From positions 1 through 11,794 of the forward strand of contig JBGRQB010000139.1 in the NCBI GenBank assembly GCA_041725875.1: a stretch of DNA of 11,794 nt, given 5' to 3'. Origin of the DNA: JBGRQB01 sp041725875. GTDB lineage: Bacteria; Bacteroidota; Ignavibacteria; Ignavibacteriales; Melioribacteraceae. Below, in pieces: positions 1 through 7,949 of this stretch. The stretch's first letter is position 1, and every line of letters begins with the position of its first letter. The translations under genes and the position numbers were made by a program. Under the pieces are notes generated by a model. It saw only the letters and a program-made list of their open reading frames with translations, was not told where the DNA came from and did no database searches.

Positions 1-10
1 AATTAAATTT

Positions 11-370
11 GTGTTTATCAGAAAACTAATTAAAAATGAAGGCTACAGTTTAATTGAAACATTAACGTCCTTCGTAATTTTTGGGATATTTGTCACTCTT
101 GTTGTAACATTATTGGTAAAAATGCTCTTTAGTACGTCGGCAAAGCAAATTAAAGAAGCACAATATTTAGGACAGCAAGAAATCAAATACTGTATTGCAA
201 ATTATGCGGCATCAGATTCATCTTGGTTATCACCAGATTCATCACTTATAGTGCAGCGTAAAGTAGCAAAACTGGAAAATTATCAACATCATATTAATGT
301 ATCGGTGTTAAAGAAAGTAAGCTCAGATACTTTGGTGTCATATAACACTATTTATAACTATTTTGAATAA
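11..370 (+). CDS. Minor pseudopilin, GspI/PilV-like (5' end uncertain)
   Basis: Small inner-membrane pseudopilin predicted to join the tip or shaft of the pseudopilus. With a GTG start at 11 the protein has an 11-residue Lys/Arg-rich leader ending in Gly11. The class III prepilin motif follows: cleavage before Tyr12, the key Glu at mature position +5 (YSLIE), then a hydrophobic helix to about residue 40. A segment with AQYLGQQEIKY and a later W resembles the GspI/PilV class more than GspG, but that subtype is an inference. The frame stays open to the left window edge and no ribosome site fits in the 10 bases before it. GTG is favoured because the leader then has the same length as that of the GspG-like protein downstream. 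Its last 8 nt overlap the GspF gene. It should be processed by the peptidase encoded at 1832-2587. Confidence 0.8.
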   Translation: MFIRKLIKNEGYSLIETLTSFVIFGIFVTLVVTLLVKMLFSTSAKQIKEAQYLGQQEIKYCIANYAASDSSWLSPDSSLIVQRKVAKLENYQHHINVSVLKKVSSDTLVSYNTIYNYFE

Positions 371-1421
371 TACTATTACAAAAATATCAAAAAAAGAGAT
401 AAGGGAGTTTAACCGACTTTTAGGTCTGTTAACAATTTCCAATATCCCTATTATTGATTCAATTGAGTTAATTTTGAAGCAATTAACAAATGAGAATTTC
501 AAAACAGTTGTAAAAGATATTTTAAGTTCTCTAAAATCGGGGAAATCACTTTCTGCAAGTTTCAAAAGGCATAATAATCTCTTTTCTGATATTTACATTG
601 CAAATCTTATTGTTGCCGAAGAGACAGGAAATCTTTCCGATGTACTTTTTGAGTACAATAAATTTGAAGAGAAATTTGAAGAACTCACAAATAAAATTAC
701 TCAGGCAGCCAGATATCCCCTTTTTGTAATTGTTGTTTCAGCTGCAGTAATTTTATTTATGCTGCTCTTTTTAATTCCAACTCTGAAATCGTTGTTTCTA
801 AATTCAAAATCGCAGATTCCTGCCATAACCGATTTTTTACTTTCAATCAGCAATTATTTACAGGATAACTATCTTTTTATAATAATTGCAGTAATTGCCG
901 GATTGTTTTTCTGCAACAGAATGATAAAAACACCTTATTTCAAAGAAAATATCAGTGATAAATTACTCATAAAGCTTCCTGTAATTTCTTCAATTTATCT
1001 TAAAAACGTACTTGCACGCTTTTCATTAAGTATGAGTATCCTTTTACGCAATAATGTAACACTTGTTGAAGCGTTAAAATATTCTAAAAATATTACTGAT
1101 AACTCAATATTCAGGACAGATATTAATCTTATTATAAAAGATTTACTTAAAGGAAATAAACTTACACAAAGAATTCAAAAATCTGTTTTCTTTGATTATA
1201 CATTTACAAAACTGCTTTCAGCAGGTGAAGAGAGCGCCGAACTTGAAAATGTTTTTTCTCTTATCAGCGATTTTTACACTAAAGAGTTTGATAACGATTT
1301 AAATAAAATCACCTCCCTTATTGAGCCGGTTTTAATTCTGTTTGTGGGGGTTATTGTTGCTGTTATTTTAATTGCAATGTATTTACCAATGTTTGAATTA
1401 ATTGATCATTTAGGGGTTTGA
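363..1421 (+). CDS. gspF: Inner-membrane platform protein, GspF/PilC family
   Basis: Polytopic platform protein that couples the cytoplasmic assembly ATPase to pseudopilin extraction from the inner membrane. It has two T2SSF repeats, at about residues 13-140 and 216-342. Each carries the family's Glu/Gly-type signature (AEETGNL near 85-91; SAGEESAEL near 286-294). The first ends in the typical ARYPLF run into a membrane helix (118-140) and the second in IEPVLILFVG leading into a helix (319-341). A further helix lies near 168-186. At 352 residues it is shorter than the usual 400 or so; the N-terminal extension of about 50 residues before the first repeat is missing. The start is TTG at 363, overlapping the previous gene by 8 nt. 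An in-frame stop at 318-320 and the lack of ATG or GTG after it leave TTG as the only standard choice. No clear Shine-Dalgarno site precedes it. Confidence 0.93.
   Translation: MNNTITKISKKEIREFNRLLGLLTISNIPIIDSIELILKQLTNENFKTVVKDILSSLKSGKSLSASFKRHNNLFSDIYIANLIVAEETGNLSDVLFEYNKFEEKFEELTNKITQAARYPLFVIVVSAAVILFMLLFLIPTLKSLFLNSKSQIPAITDFLLSISNYLQDNYLFIIIAVIAGLFFCNRMIKTPYFKENISDKLLIKLPVISSIYLKNVLARFSLSMSILLRNNVTLVEALKYSKNITDNSIFRTDINLIIKDLLKGNKLTQRIQKSVFFDYTFTKLLSAGEESAELENVFSLISDFYTKEFDNDLNKITSLIEPVLILFVGVIVAVILIAMYLPMFELIDHLGV
1412..1416 (+). promoter_or_regulatory. Ribosome binding site of the gspG-like gene
   Basis: AGGGG lies 8 nt before the ATG at 1425, inside the last codons of gspF. Spacing and sequence fit a Shine-Dalgarno site and support the ATG chosen for the pseudopilin. 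It is one of the few good sites in the operon. Confidence 0.55.
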
Positions 1422-1424
1422 CAA

Positions 1425-1835
1425 ATGACAAATAAATTTTATAAAAATGAAGAAGGATTCTCACTTACCGAATTACTTGTTGCGCTTGTGATAATAGGAA
1501 TTCTGGTACTTCTTGCTCTTCCCAGATTAATGCCAATTGTAAATAAAGCAAAGGCAACCGAAGCAAAACTAAATCTGAAACAGGTTTATATGCTTCAAAA
1601 GGCCTACAAGTTTGAGCGTGACACATATTCTGATAATCTTGCCAGAATTGGATTTGAACAGGAAAAACTTGTAACTGACGGCGGAACAGCACGTTACAAA
1701 ATAACAATTAGAGAATCTTCTGTTAAAAATTTTATTGCCGAGGCAAAAGCAGTTGTCGATTTTGACGATGACGGTACTTTTAATACCTGGGTTGTTGGCG
1801 AAGATGGAATAATTACGGAAGAGACCCCGGATTGA
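1425..1835 (+). CDS. gspG: Major-type pseudopilin, GspG-like
   Basis: Likely the main subunit of the pseudopilus that pushes substrates through the secretin. An 11-residue leader ends in Gly11, followed by FSLTE with Glu at mature position +5, and then a long hydrophobic helix (about 12-34, with Pro33 and Pro37 near its end). The helical stem KAKATEAKLNLKQVYMLQKA and the Tyr-rich turn that follows are typical of GspG and short type IV pilins. The C-terminal region contains DFDDDG (residues 112-117), a DxDxDG pattern that may bind calcium; GspG proteins of other bacteria are stabilised by calcium near their C-terminus, but whether this is the same site is inference. The 136-residue length is normal. 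No second cysteine-loop pilin feature is present, which argues against a PilA-type pilin. It overlaps the next gene by 4 nt. Confidence 0.88.
   Translation: MTNKFYKNEEGFSLTELLVALVIIGILVLLALPRLMPIVNKAKATEAKLNLKQVYMLQKAYKFERDTYSDNLARIGFEQEKLVTDGGTARYKITIRESSVKNFIAEAKAVVDFDDDGTFNTWVVGEDGIITEETPD
1817..1823 (+). promoter_or_regulatory. Ribosome binding site of the prepilin peptidase gene
   Basis: GGAAGAG lies 8 nt before the TTG at 1832 within the end of the pseudopilin gene. It supports TTG as the peptidase start in the TTGA stop/start overlap. Confidence 0.45.
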
Positions 1836-2587
1836 TTGAATTATTTATCATAGCGTTTACACTAGTTACTGGCAGCTTTACAAATTCTGTAATATCAGGA
1901 TTTTTGAATAATTCAGGCTTGGATTTATACCGCTCAAAATGTTTCTGTGGTAAAAGAAACTTAAAACTTCTTGAAAATATTCCTGTTTTAAGTTTTATCT
2001 TTCTTAAAGGTACCTGTAAAGAATGTAACGGTAAAATAGCTTTTCGTTACCTTGCTACGGAACTCTTTTCACTTGCAGCAGGATTAATCATATACCAGAT
2101 TTACGGATTGCAAATTATTTCTTTAATCTATTATCTATTGTTAATGATTTTTTATTCAGTGGCAATTATAGATTTCAAAAAGATGGTAATTCCTAACAGT
2201 CTCGTTTTTGCCATTTTTTTACTTTATCTGGTTTCTCTATCGATAAATCAATTTAACCCTTACAATCTTATTGTGCCCTTTTCAATCTGTTTTTCATTAC
2301 TTGGTGTTAATCAATATTATGAGAGAAAAAAGAACAAAACAGCAATTGGAATGGGTGATGTTAAATATATTTTTGCAGCCGGATTATTTTTATCGCCATT
2401 TTTACTTATTGTATCCATCTGGATATCAGCCCTTCTGGCACTCCTTTTCAGCTTAGGTAAAAGCAAAAAATATGATAAAGAGAATAAGATTGCATTTGGC
2501 ACTTTTTTATCTGCCGGGTTCACACTAGCACTTATTTTCAGCAACAACATAAATGAAATATTAATTCAAATAGCACAATATGAATAA
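1832..2587 (+). CDS. gspO: Prepilin peptidase / N-methyltransferase, GspO/PilD (A24A)
   Basis: Membrane aspartyl protease that removes the leader of pseudopilins at the Gly site; the N-terminal domain is associated with methylation of the new N-terminus. The two catalytic aspartates are visible: Asp114 (AIIDFKK) and Asp176 in the GMGD motif (GxGD class). The N-terminal DiS_P_DiS domain shows GSFTNSVI, ENIPVLSF and FRYLATEL, with cysteines 37, 39, 62 and 65. The second pair is the usual CxxC (CKEC), but the first is CxC (CFC) instead of CxxC. Six to eight membrane segments are apparent, for example near 1-20, 74-113, 118-138, 179-208 and 222-240. The length of 251 residues is usual. The start is TTG in a TTGA overlap with the gspG-like stop codon. 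A peptidase inside the operon suggests that the machine processes its own pseudopilins. Confidence 0.95.
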   Translation: MIELFIIAFTLVTGSFTNSVISGFLNNSGLDLYRSKCFCGKRNLKLLENIPVLSFIFLKGTCKECNGKIAFRYLATELFSLAAGLIIYQIYGLQIISLIYYLLLMIFYSVAIIDFKKMVIPNSLVFAIFLLYLVSLSINQFNPYNLIVPFSICFSLLGVNQYYERKKNKTAIGMGDVKYIFAAGLFLSPFLLIVSIWISALLALLFSLGKSKKYDKENKIAFGTFLSAGFTLALIFSNNINEILIQIAQYE

Positions 2588-3965
2588 TGAAATAAAAAAA
2601 ATATTATCAGCGGAGTTTTCATTTGAGAATAATGTAATTGTTCTTGAAAAAACAAATCTTACACTTACTGTGGGAATAAGTGATAAAAATAATCACAAAA
2701 TTATTAATGATATTTCATTTAACACCGGTTATCAGGTTGTTCCAAAAGAATTACAGGCCGATCTTATTTTTTCAAAGCTATCAGAAATGTTTCCCGAGTA
2801 TGCGAAAAAGACAGTAGTAAAAAATCCAGGAAAAGAGATCAATCACAATGAAAACTCTAATATTGAATATGTTAATCAGATTATAAATTCAGCAATTTCA
2901 TCAAAGGCAAGTGATATTCATTTTGAGGTTTCGGAGAAATCTTTCAGAATAAGATTTCGTATTGACGGGCATCTCAGAGATATTTCAACAATGCCAAAAG
3001 AAAAATTTCCTGCACTGGTAAGCAGATTAAAAATTATGGCAAACCTTGATATTGCCGAGAAACGAAGACCGCAGGATGGTAAAATAAGACATATTTACAA
3101 CGGCAGAAATATTGATATAAGAATGTCTTCTCTCCCCTCTTCCTTTGGAGAAAAGATAGTTCTCAGGATATTGGACAAATCAAATCAGGTTCTCAATTTA
3201 AAAAATATCGGACTTAATGAAGTTCAGTATAAAAAGTTTACCGACAGGATAACTCTGCCTTTTGGAATGATTTTGATTACTGGTCCGACAGGAAGCGGGA
3301 AAACCACTTCTCTATATGCTGCCCTTAATGAAATTCATTCTGAAGATAAAAATATCTTAACAATTGAAGATCCGATAGAATATAATTTAACCGGAATTAA
3401 TCAGTGTCAGGTAAATCCTGATATAGGCTTTACCTTTGCAAATGCACTGAAAACATTTTTACGTCAGGACCCTGATGTAATTATGGTTGGAGAAATCCGC
3501 GATAAAGAGACGGCTGAAATTGCAATAAGATCTGCACTTACAGGTCACCTGGTATTCAGCACAATTCACACAAATGATTCTGTTTCTGCTGTTACCCGAT
3601 TAACAGATATGGGAGTGGAACCATTTCTTGTTGCATCTGCCGTAAAATTAATAATTGCACAACGACTTGTCAGAAACTTATGCAGTTGTAAAAAAGAGAC
3701 AGGTGATTCTGATCCTCTAAAAAAATATACAGCAGAAGGATGTGTTAATTGCAACTTTACAGGATACTCGGGAAGAACCGCATTATTTGAGTTATTCTCC
3801 ATAAATGAAAAAATTTCATCTATGATAACTTCCGAAGCAGGATCACTTGAAATTAAGAAAGAATTAAAAAACAACGGATTTATTACCCTGAGAGAAGCAG
3901 GAGTGGAAAAAGTTAATCACGGGATTACTACTTATGAAGAAGTACTACGCGAAACAATGGTTTAA
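2580..3965 (+). CDS. gspE: Assembly ATPase, GspE/PilB family
   Basis: Cytoplasmic hexameric ATPase that powers pseudopilus assembly. Motifs in order: ASDIHFE of the N2 domain (110-116), Walker A GPTGSGKT (235-242), Asp box TIEDPIEY (261-268), Walker B LRQDPDVIMVGEIRD (294-308) and His box TGHLVFSTIHTND (321-333). A zinc knuckle follows, with Cys368, Cys370, Cys388 and Cys391, then GRTALFEL. The knuckle is CxC plus CxxC; most family members have CxxC twice. The tetracysteine element marks an assembly (PilB/GspE) rather than a retraction (PilT) ATPase. At 461 residues it is on the short side, with only about 90 residues before the N2 domain, so the GspL-docking domain is small or divergent. ATG at 2580 overlaps the peptidase stop by 8 nt without a clear ribosome site, suggesting coupling. 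Confidence 0.97.
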   Translation: MNNEIKKILSAEFSFENNVIVLEKTNLTLTVGISDKNNHKIINDISFNTGYQVVPKELQADLIFSKLSEMFPEYAKKTVVKNPGKEINHNENSNIEYVNQIINSAISSKASDIHFEVSEKSFRIRFRIDGHLRDISTMPKEKFPALVSRLKIMANLDIAEKRRPQDGKIRHIYNGRNIDIRMSSLPSSFGEKIVLRILDKSNQVLNLKNIGLNEVQYKKFTDRITLPFGMILITGPTGSGKTTSLYAALNEIHSEDKNILTIEDPIEYNLTGINQCQVNPDIGFTFANALKTFLRQDPDVIMVGEIRDKETAEIAIRSALTGHLVFSTIHTNDSVSAVTRLTDMGVEPFLVASAVKLIIAQRLVRNLCSCKKETGDSDPLKKYTAEGCVNCNFTGYSGRTALFELFSINEKISSMITSEAGSLEIKKELKNNGFITLREAGVEKVNHGITTYEEVLRETMV

Positions 3966-5994
3966 ACTGTTTTTTATTACAATTTTATTAACCTGCACCA
4001 TATTTGCCGGCGAAACGGAAATAAAAAAGTTTCCGCCAAATTATGATGCAATTGTTCCACAGCTCAATTTTAAAAATACCGATATAAGAGATATTATGCG
4101 CGGTTTGGCTTTGGAATATAAAACAAACATTGTAATAGATAACTCCATTAATAAAAAAATATCTGTGGCTCTTTTTGATGTAAAACTTATAGACGCCATA
4201 AAAATAATAGCCACTGATAACGGATTTGCGTTTAAGAATGACGACAAACGTTTCTTTATTAAAGATTTACCAAAAGAGAAACCAAAACCGAAAACAAATC
4301 CCGCAGTTATTAACTACAATAAGAAAAATGATAAAATTGATATTAAAGTCAGCAGAACCAACATTAAAGATTTTATAGAGACACTTCGGAAAGAGACTTC
4401 AAAAAATTATCTTTTGGTTAACGGAACATCCGGTTTTATAAGTGGCGAACTTAATGATATTAAACATGATAAAGGATTAAAAAATATACTTCTTAATAAC
4501 GGATTCTATTTTAAGAAAAAAGATTCTATTTATTTTATAAGCAGAGCTGAATACTTTGCCACAGGGAAAAAGAAACAGTCCGGCAGAAACGGAAACTACT
4601 GGGTTCAGGCAGAAAGTAATCTTTTAACAATTGATGTTAAAGATGTTCAGCTTTCAAGAATTTTAGATGATATAACCAATCAGTTAAATTTGCAAATTAT
4701 TAAACTGGCAAATCCTGACAGCAAAATCACAATTAAATGTAATAGTATTCCTCTTGATAAAGCTCTCTATTACTTATTCAAAGGAACAAAGTTTACTTTT
4801 AAGAAAGAAGATGACACATACATTATAGGTGAAGGCACAAATAAAAATCTGGATAATATAAAACTTGTACGACTCCATCATTTAAGAGCTGACAAGGTTC
4901 ACGAAAAACTTCCCAAAACTCTTGTAACAGGAATTACAACGGAGATTGTTGTTGAGCATAATGCAATTGCACTTATAGGTAATAATGAAAAAATTAATCA
5001 GCTTGAGCAATACCTGCAGGAAATTGACCATCCTGTTCCACAGGTAATGATAGAAGCTCTGGTTATAGATTACAATCTGAACAACCTTTTTGAAATGGGT
5101 GTTCAAGCTTCAACAGGTGATACGGCAATGGTAGGAAGAGTTGATAAATGGTTCCCGGGATTTGATGTAACTGCCGGTGGTAATACAATAAATAATGCGC
5201 TAAAAGATATAGGCACTATGAATCTTTTTGGCAGTTCCATTAATGTTGGAAACCTGGGAAAACTTCCTGATAACTTCTTTATGAATTTCAAACTACTTGA
5301 AGAAGATGGTATTGCAAATGTAAAGAGTCGTCCGGTACTAAGCACGCTAAATGGTCATACAGCTTCGCTAAGAATAGGAACTATCCAGAACTATGTATTT
5401 ACTGATATAATGCCAATCAGAAATCAATATACAAGCTCTGATGTTATTCAACAAGAAAAATTCCAGAAGATTGAAGCATTTATCTCTTTTGAAATCACGC
5501 CCTGGGTAGGACCAAATAATCAGCTGACACTTCATCTTAAACCTGATTTCCAAACTCCGGTTGGAAAGTTTTCTCCAGATAAAAAACAGATTCCGGCAAT
5601 TAACACCCGTACCCTTGAGTCAACAATAAGATTAAAGGATGGTGAAACTATTGTTCTGGGCGGATTAATTCAGGATACGGAAAACAATAAAGTCAGTAAA
5701 GTTCCAATCCTCGGAGATATTCCTATACTTGGTTCCTTGTTCAGAAGCACCAGCACCGAAGATGTAAAAGCGGAACTGATAATATATATCACTCCCCACA
5801 TTTTTTATGAAAATGAATTTGGCGCAAGAGATTTTAATATGGTGGAGAAAAATGATGATGAGCTTTCTCATTTCCTTTTCAAAAAAGAAAATGTTACAGA
5901 GTTTAACTTTGCTGTACCGAAAATAAAAGATACAACATCAGTTTCAGATTCTACAAAAATTAAATTGACAGATGATCAAAAAGATAATAAATAA
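3934..5994 (+). CDS. gspD: Outer-membrane secretin, GspD/PilQ family
   Basis: Forms the outer-membrane gated channel. Residues 1-25 form a Sec signal peptide (Lys-rich start, hydrophobic core, cleavage probably after TIFA). Three STN/N0-like modules follow, near 40-111, 134-205 and 230-300; the first two are joined by a Lys/Pro-rich linker (113-123). A secretin N1-like ring domain (about 308-366, RLHHLRADKV to LEQYLQEID) leads to the C-terminal secretin domain (about 368-626). This has VMIEALVID, VKSRPVLSTLNG, LKDGETIVLGG and the signature VPILGDIPILGSLFRS (590-604). A hydrophilic tail of about 60 residues follows and may be the S-domain or pilotin-binding region. No lipobox is seen at the N-terminus. 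The ATG at 3934 overlaps gspE by 32 nt, the longest overlap in the operon; it is kept because it gives an intact signal peptide. Confidence 0.95.
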   Translation: MKKYYAKQWFKLFFITILLTCTIFAGETEIKKFPPNYDAIVPQLNFKNTDIRDIMRGLALEYKTNIVIDNSINKKISVALFDVKLIDAIKIIATDNGFAFKNDDKRFFIKDLPKEKPKPKTNPAVINYNKKNDKIDIKVSRTNIKDFIETLRKETSKNYLLVNGTSGFISGELNDIKHDKGLKNILLNNGFYFKKKDSIYFISRAEYFATGKKKQSGRNGNYWVQAESNLLTIDVKDVQLSRILDDITNQLNLQIIKLANPDSKITIKCNSIPLDKALYYLFKGTKFTFKKEDDTYIIGEGTNKNLDNIKLVRLHHLRADKVHEKLPKTLVTGITTEIVVEHNAIALIGNNEKINQLEQYLQEIDHPVPQVMIEALVIDYNLNNLFEMGVQASTGDTAMVGRVDKWFPGFDVTAGGNTINNALKDIGTMNLFGSSINVGNLGKLPDNFFMNFKLLEEDGIANVKSRPVLSTLNGHTASLRIGTIQNYVFTDIMPIRNQYTSSDVIQQEKFQKIEAFISFEITPWVGPNNQLTLHLKPDFQTPVGKFSPDKKQIPAINTRTLESTIRLKDGETIVLGGLIQDTENNKVSKVPILGDIPILGSLFRSTSTEDVKAELIIYITPHIFYENEFGARDFNMVEKNDDELSHFLFKKENVTEFNFAVPKIKDTTSVSDSTKIKLTDDQKDNK

Positions 5995-7429
5995 AATAAG
6001 TTATGCCCGGTTAAGCGGGATAAAGAAAATAATTTATGTTGAACAGTTCAATAGTAAATTATTAATAAAAGGAATTGAAAACACTTCTTCTGTTTTTAGT
6101 TTTTTTAAGGATGCTTCTTACGAGAATTTATCGGAAAAGTTTAATCTGGTAATTCAGAACCCGGATGAGTTTTCATCTGCAATAAAGAAAGCTGTATCTG
6201 AATTTGATTTTGATGATGCCGTAATTGTTTGGGGGTTAAGTGATTTTCGTCATTCACTTGTTTCCCTTTCAACTGATGTTGAAGATACCGAGATATGGTT
6301 CCTTGATAATCAGAGTCAGTTTCTACCGCAAAATCAATCAGCAGATGATTTTGGAATTTCTGCCCGTGAGCTTTATTCTGACAGTGACAATATCTGGTAT
6401 ACCGTGGTTGTAACAAGAAAAAACTTTCTGGAAAAGATAACGGAACTTGTTTCCAAAACAGATTTAACTCTTGCTGCAATTCTTCCTTTTTCTCTTCCTT
6501 CTGTTATCTCTTATGAAGAGACCGAGGAGACTCTTTTAATAATATTAAGAGACAACAAACTTTACACGATCTATAAAGGAAGCGAAAACAGATTTAAATA
6601 TGAAGAAGTCTTTCTGCTAAATCAAAAAGACTCGGAACTTTATCAGGATGAAATAAATGAAAAGTTAAAACTTTTTGTCAGCGGATTTCAATCACATAAC
6701 TCTTCAGTTAAAATCTGTTTAGATATACCAGATAATTCTGTTAATATTACTGTTATTAAACAGATAATAAAGGATGCTTTACAGGAATCTGTTTTTTCTA
6801 AAAAACTAAACAGTACTCTGCTTAATGTAAAATCACTTGATAACAATTTTGATGATAAACTTAATCTTCTCTCTTCCGAAGCAAAATCATCGAACTCTTT
6901 CAGATTTGATAAAGAAATTACAAATAAACTTGTTATAAGTCTGGGCGGTGTTCTGGTTATTCTGCTGCTGGGGTTATATATTCTTGAGGGACAGATATTA
7001 TCGGGACTTGATGAAAGTAATTCTGCAATATCTGAACTTAAATCAAAAGAAAAACTCATTACAACAAAAAAGAATAATATTTCGGCTTTAAAAAATAATC
7101 TTAATCTGCTGTATAAACTTCAGGAAAGAGGTGCAGTAAACTCTGTTGTGCTGAAAAACATTTCCAAAGTGATGCCGTTAAATTCTCAGCTACTTAAAGT
7201 TAATATTGATAAAAGAGATGAAAAACAGATAAGAATTTCTGTTGAAGGGATTACCAATGATCAAACAAACATTCCTCAGATAATAAAAAATATTGAAGAG
7301 ATAAAAGGTTATCAGAACGCAACACTTGTTTATTCAAAAATGATCAAAAGAAAAAAAATCAAGAATCCTAAAATACGCGGTTCCGAGTTTATCATTTTTT
7401 GCATAAGGAGTGAAGCTTATGTTGATTAA
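5972..7429 (+). CDS. gspL: GspL-type protein, PilM-PilN fusion
   Basis: Predicted inner-membrane assembly protein bridging the cytoplasmic ATPase to the periplasmic GspM/GspC proteins. Residues 1-300 look like a degenerate actin-like PilM/GspL cytoplasmic domain. A single membrane helix (about 319-338) follows, then a helical, coiled-coil-like stretch (345-385) and a periplasmic ferredoxin-like domain (about 390-480) with the PilN pattern VLKNISKVMP and FINGIT-like strand IRISVEGIT. The N-terminus, where PilM has its DxG nucleotide loop, reads IYVEQFNSKLLIKG here and has no such motif, so ATP binding is doubtful. The 485-residue length suits a GspL. The assignment rests on architecture and on its place directly before a PilO-like gene; sequence likeness is weak. 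It overlaps the secretin gene by 23 nt and the next gene by 11 nt. Confidence 0.78.
   Translation: MIKKIINKISYARLSGIKKIIYVEQFNSKLLIKGIENTSSVFSFFKDASYENLSEKFNLVIQNPDEFSSAIKKAVSEFDFDDAVIVWGLSDFRHSLVSLSTDVEDTEIWFLDNQSQFLPQNQSADDFGISARELYSDSDNIWYTVVVTRKNFLEKITELVSKTDLTLAAILPFSLPSVISYEETEETLLIILRDNKLYTIYKGSENRFKYEEVFLLNQKDSELYQDEINEKLKLFVSGFQSHNSSVKICLDIPDNSVNITVIKQIIKDALQESVFSKKLNSTLLNVKSLDNNFDDKLNLLSSEAKSSNSFRFDKEITNKLVISLGGVLVILLLGLYILEGQILSGLDESNSAISELKSKEKLITTKKNNISALKNNLNLLYKLQERGAVNSVVLKNISKVMPLNSQLLKVNIDKRDEKQIRISVEGITNDQTNIPQIIKNIEEIKGYQNATLVYSKMIKRKKIKNPKIRGSEFIIFCIRSEAYVD
7405..7410 (+). promoter_or_regulatory. Shine-Dalgarno site deciding the gspM start
   Basis: A perfect AAGGAG lies 8 nt before the ATG at 7419. 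An in-frame GTG at 7410 overlaps this site and would leave no room for it, so ATG 7419 is taken as the true start. This is the best ribosome site in the operon. Confidence 0.75.
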
Positions 7430-7949
7430 AACTCCCAAATGGAAAAACTTATCAATAATGATAATTATTCTCTTTGCTGCAGTAATGCTTTTGGAAATTT
7501 ATCCCAGAACAGAAGTACTTGTGATAAGTTCTTATAATCTGATAAAGCAGAATAATTATGCTGAAAATTTGTCTGACATTGAATATGATCTAAAATCACT
7601 TGATGCAGAATATATCAGATTAAAATCGGAGATTGGCAGTATAGTAACGGAATACAAGGAAAACCAGAAACTTTCCGATCTTTTTGCAATGCTGGATGAA
7701 ATTGCTTCTGACAGCGAAGTTAAGATAAATTCCATAACTCCGGGAAAAATTTCTGAAAAAGATAACCTGTGGCTGCAGCCTATTGATATTGCTGTTACCG
7801 GAAATTATGTTAACATTTACAATTTTGTAAGATTTATGGAATATTCCGATAAGGTAACAATTATTAAAAGTATTGATATTAATCCTGATAAGGATAAGTT
7901 ATCCCGACTGGAAGCAAAAATTAAAATGGAGATTTATTTAAACCTGTGA
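7419..7949 (+). CDS. gspM: PilO/GspM-like inner-membrane assembly protein
   Basis: Bitopic inner-membrane protein of 176 residues that would pair with GspL through its coiled coil and ferredoxin-like domain, forming the periplasmic alignment complex. A short basic cytoplasmic N-terminus (MLIKTPKWKN) is followed by one membrane helix (about 11-28), an amphipathic helical region (about 40-78) and a PilO-type domain (about 82-176). The domain pattern fits well: LFAMLDEIASDSEVKINSI, then a strand with IDIAVTGNYVNIYNFV, then a final strand IKMEIYL. The start is set by the AAGGAG at 7405-7410. The gene overlaps gspL by 11 nt and the next gene by 4 nt (GTGA). Confidence 0.85.
   Translation: MLIKTPKWKNLSIMIIILFAAVMLLEIYPRTEVLVISSYNLIKQNNYAENLSDIEYDLKSLDAEYIRLKSEIGSIVTEYKENQKLSDLFAMLDEIASDSEVKINSITPGKISEKDNLWLQPIDIAVTGNYVNIYNFVRFMEYSDKVTIIKSIDINPDKDKLSRLEAKIKMEIYLNL

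Noticed and set aside
3566..3874. Minus-strand 102-residue open frame inside the ATPase gene
   Set aside because: Antisense to the conserved His box and zinc knuckle of GspE; no independent support.
6141..6479. Minus-strand 112-residue open frame inside the GspL gene
   Set aside because: Gln/His-rich composition typical of an antisense shadow; lies wholly inside a supported gene.
6688..7059. Minus-strand 123-residue open frame inside the GspL gene
   Set aside because: Ser/Leu-rich mirror of a strongly supported coding frame; no motif or ribosome site.
7410..7418. GTG at 7410 as the gspM start
   Set aside because: It overlaps AAGGAG at 7405-7410, which is ideally spaced for ATG 7419.
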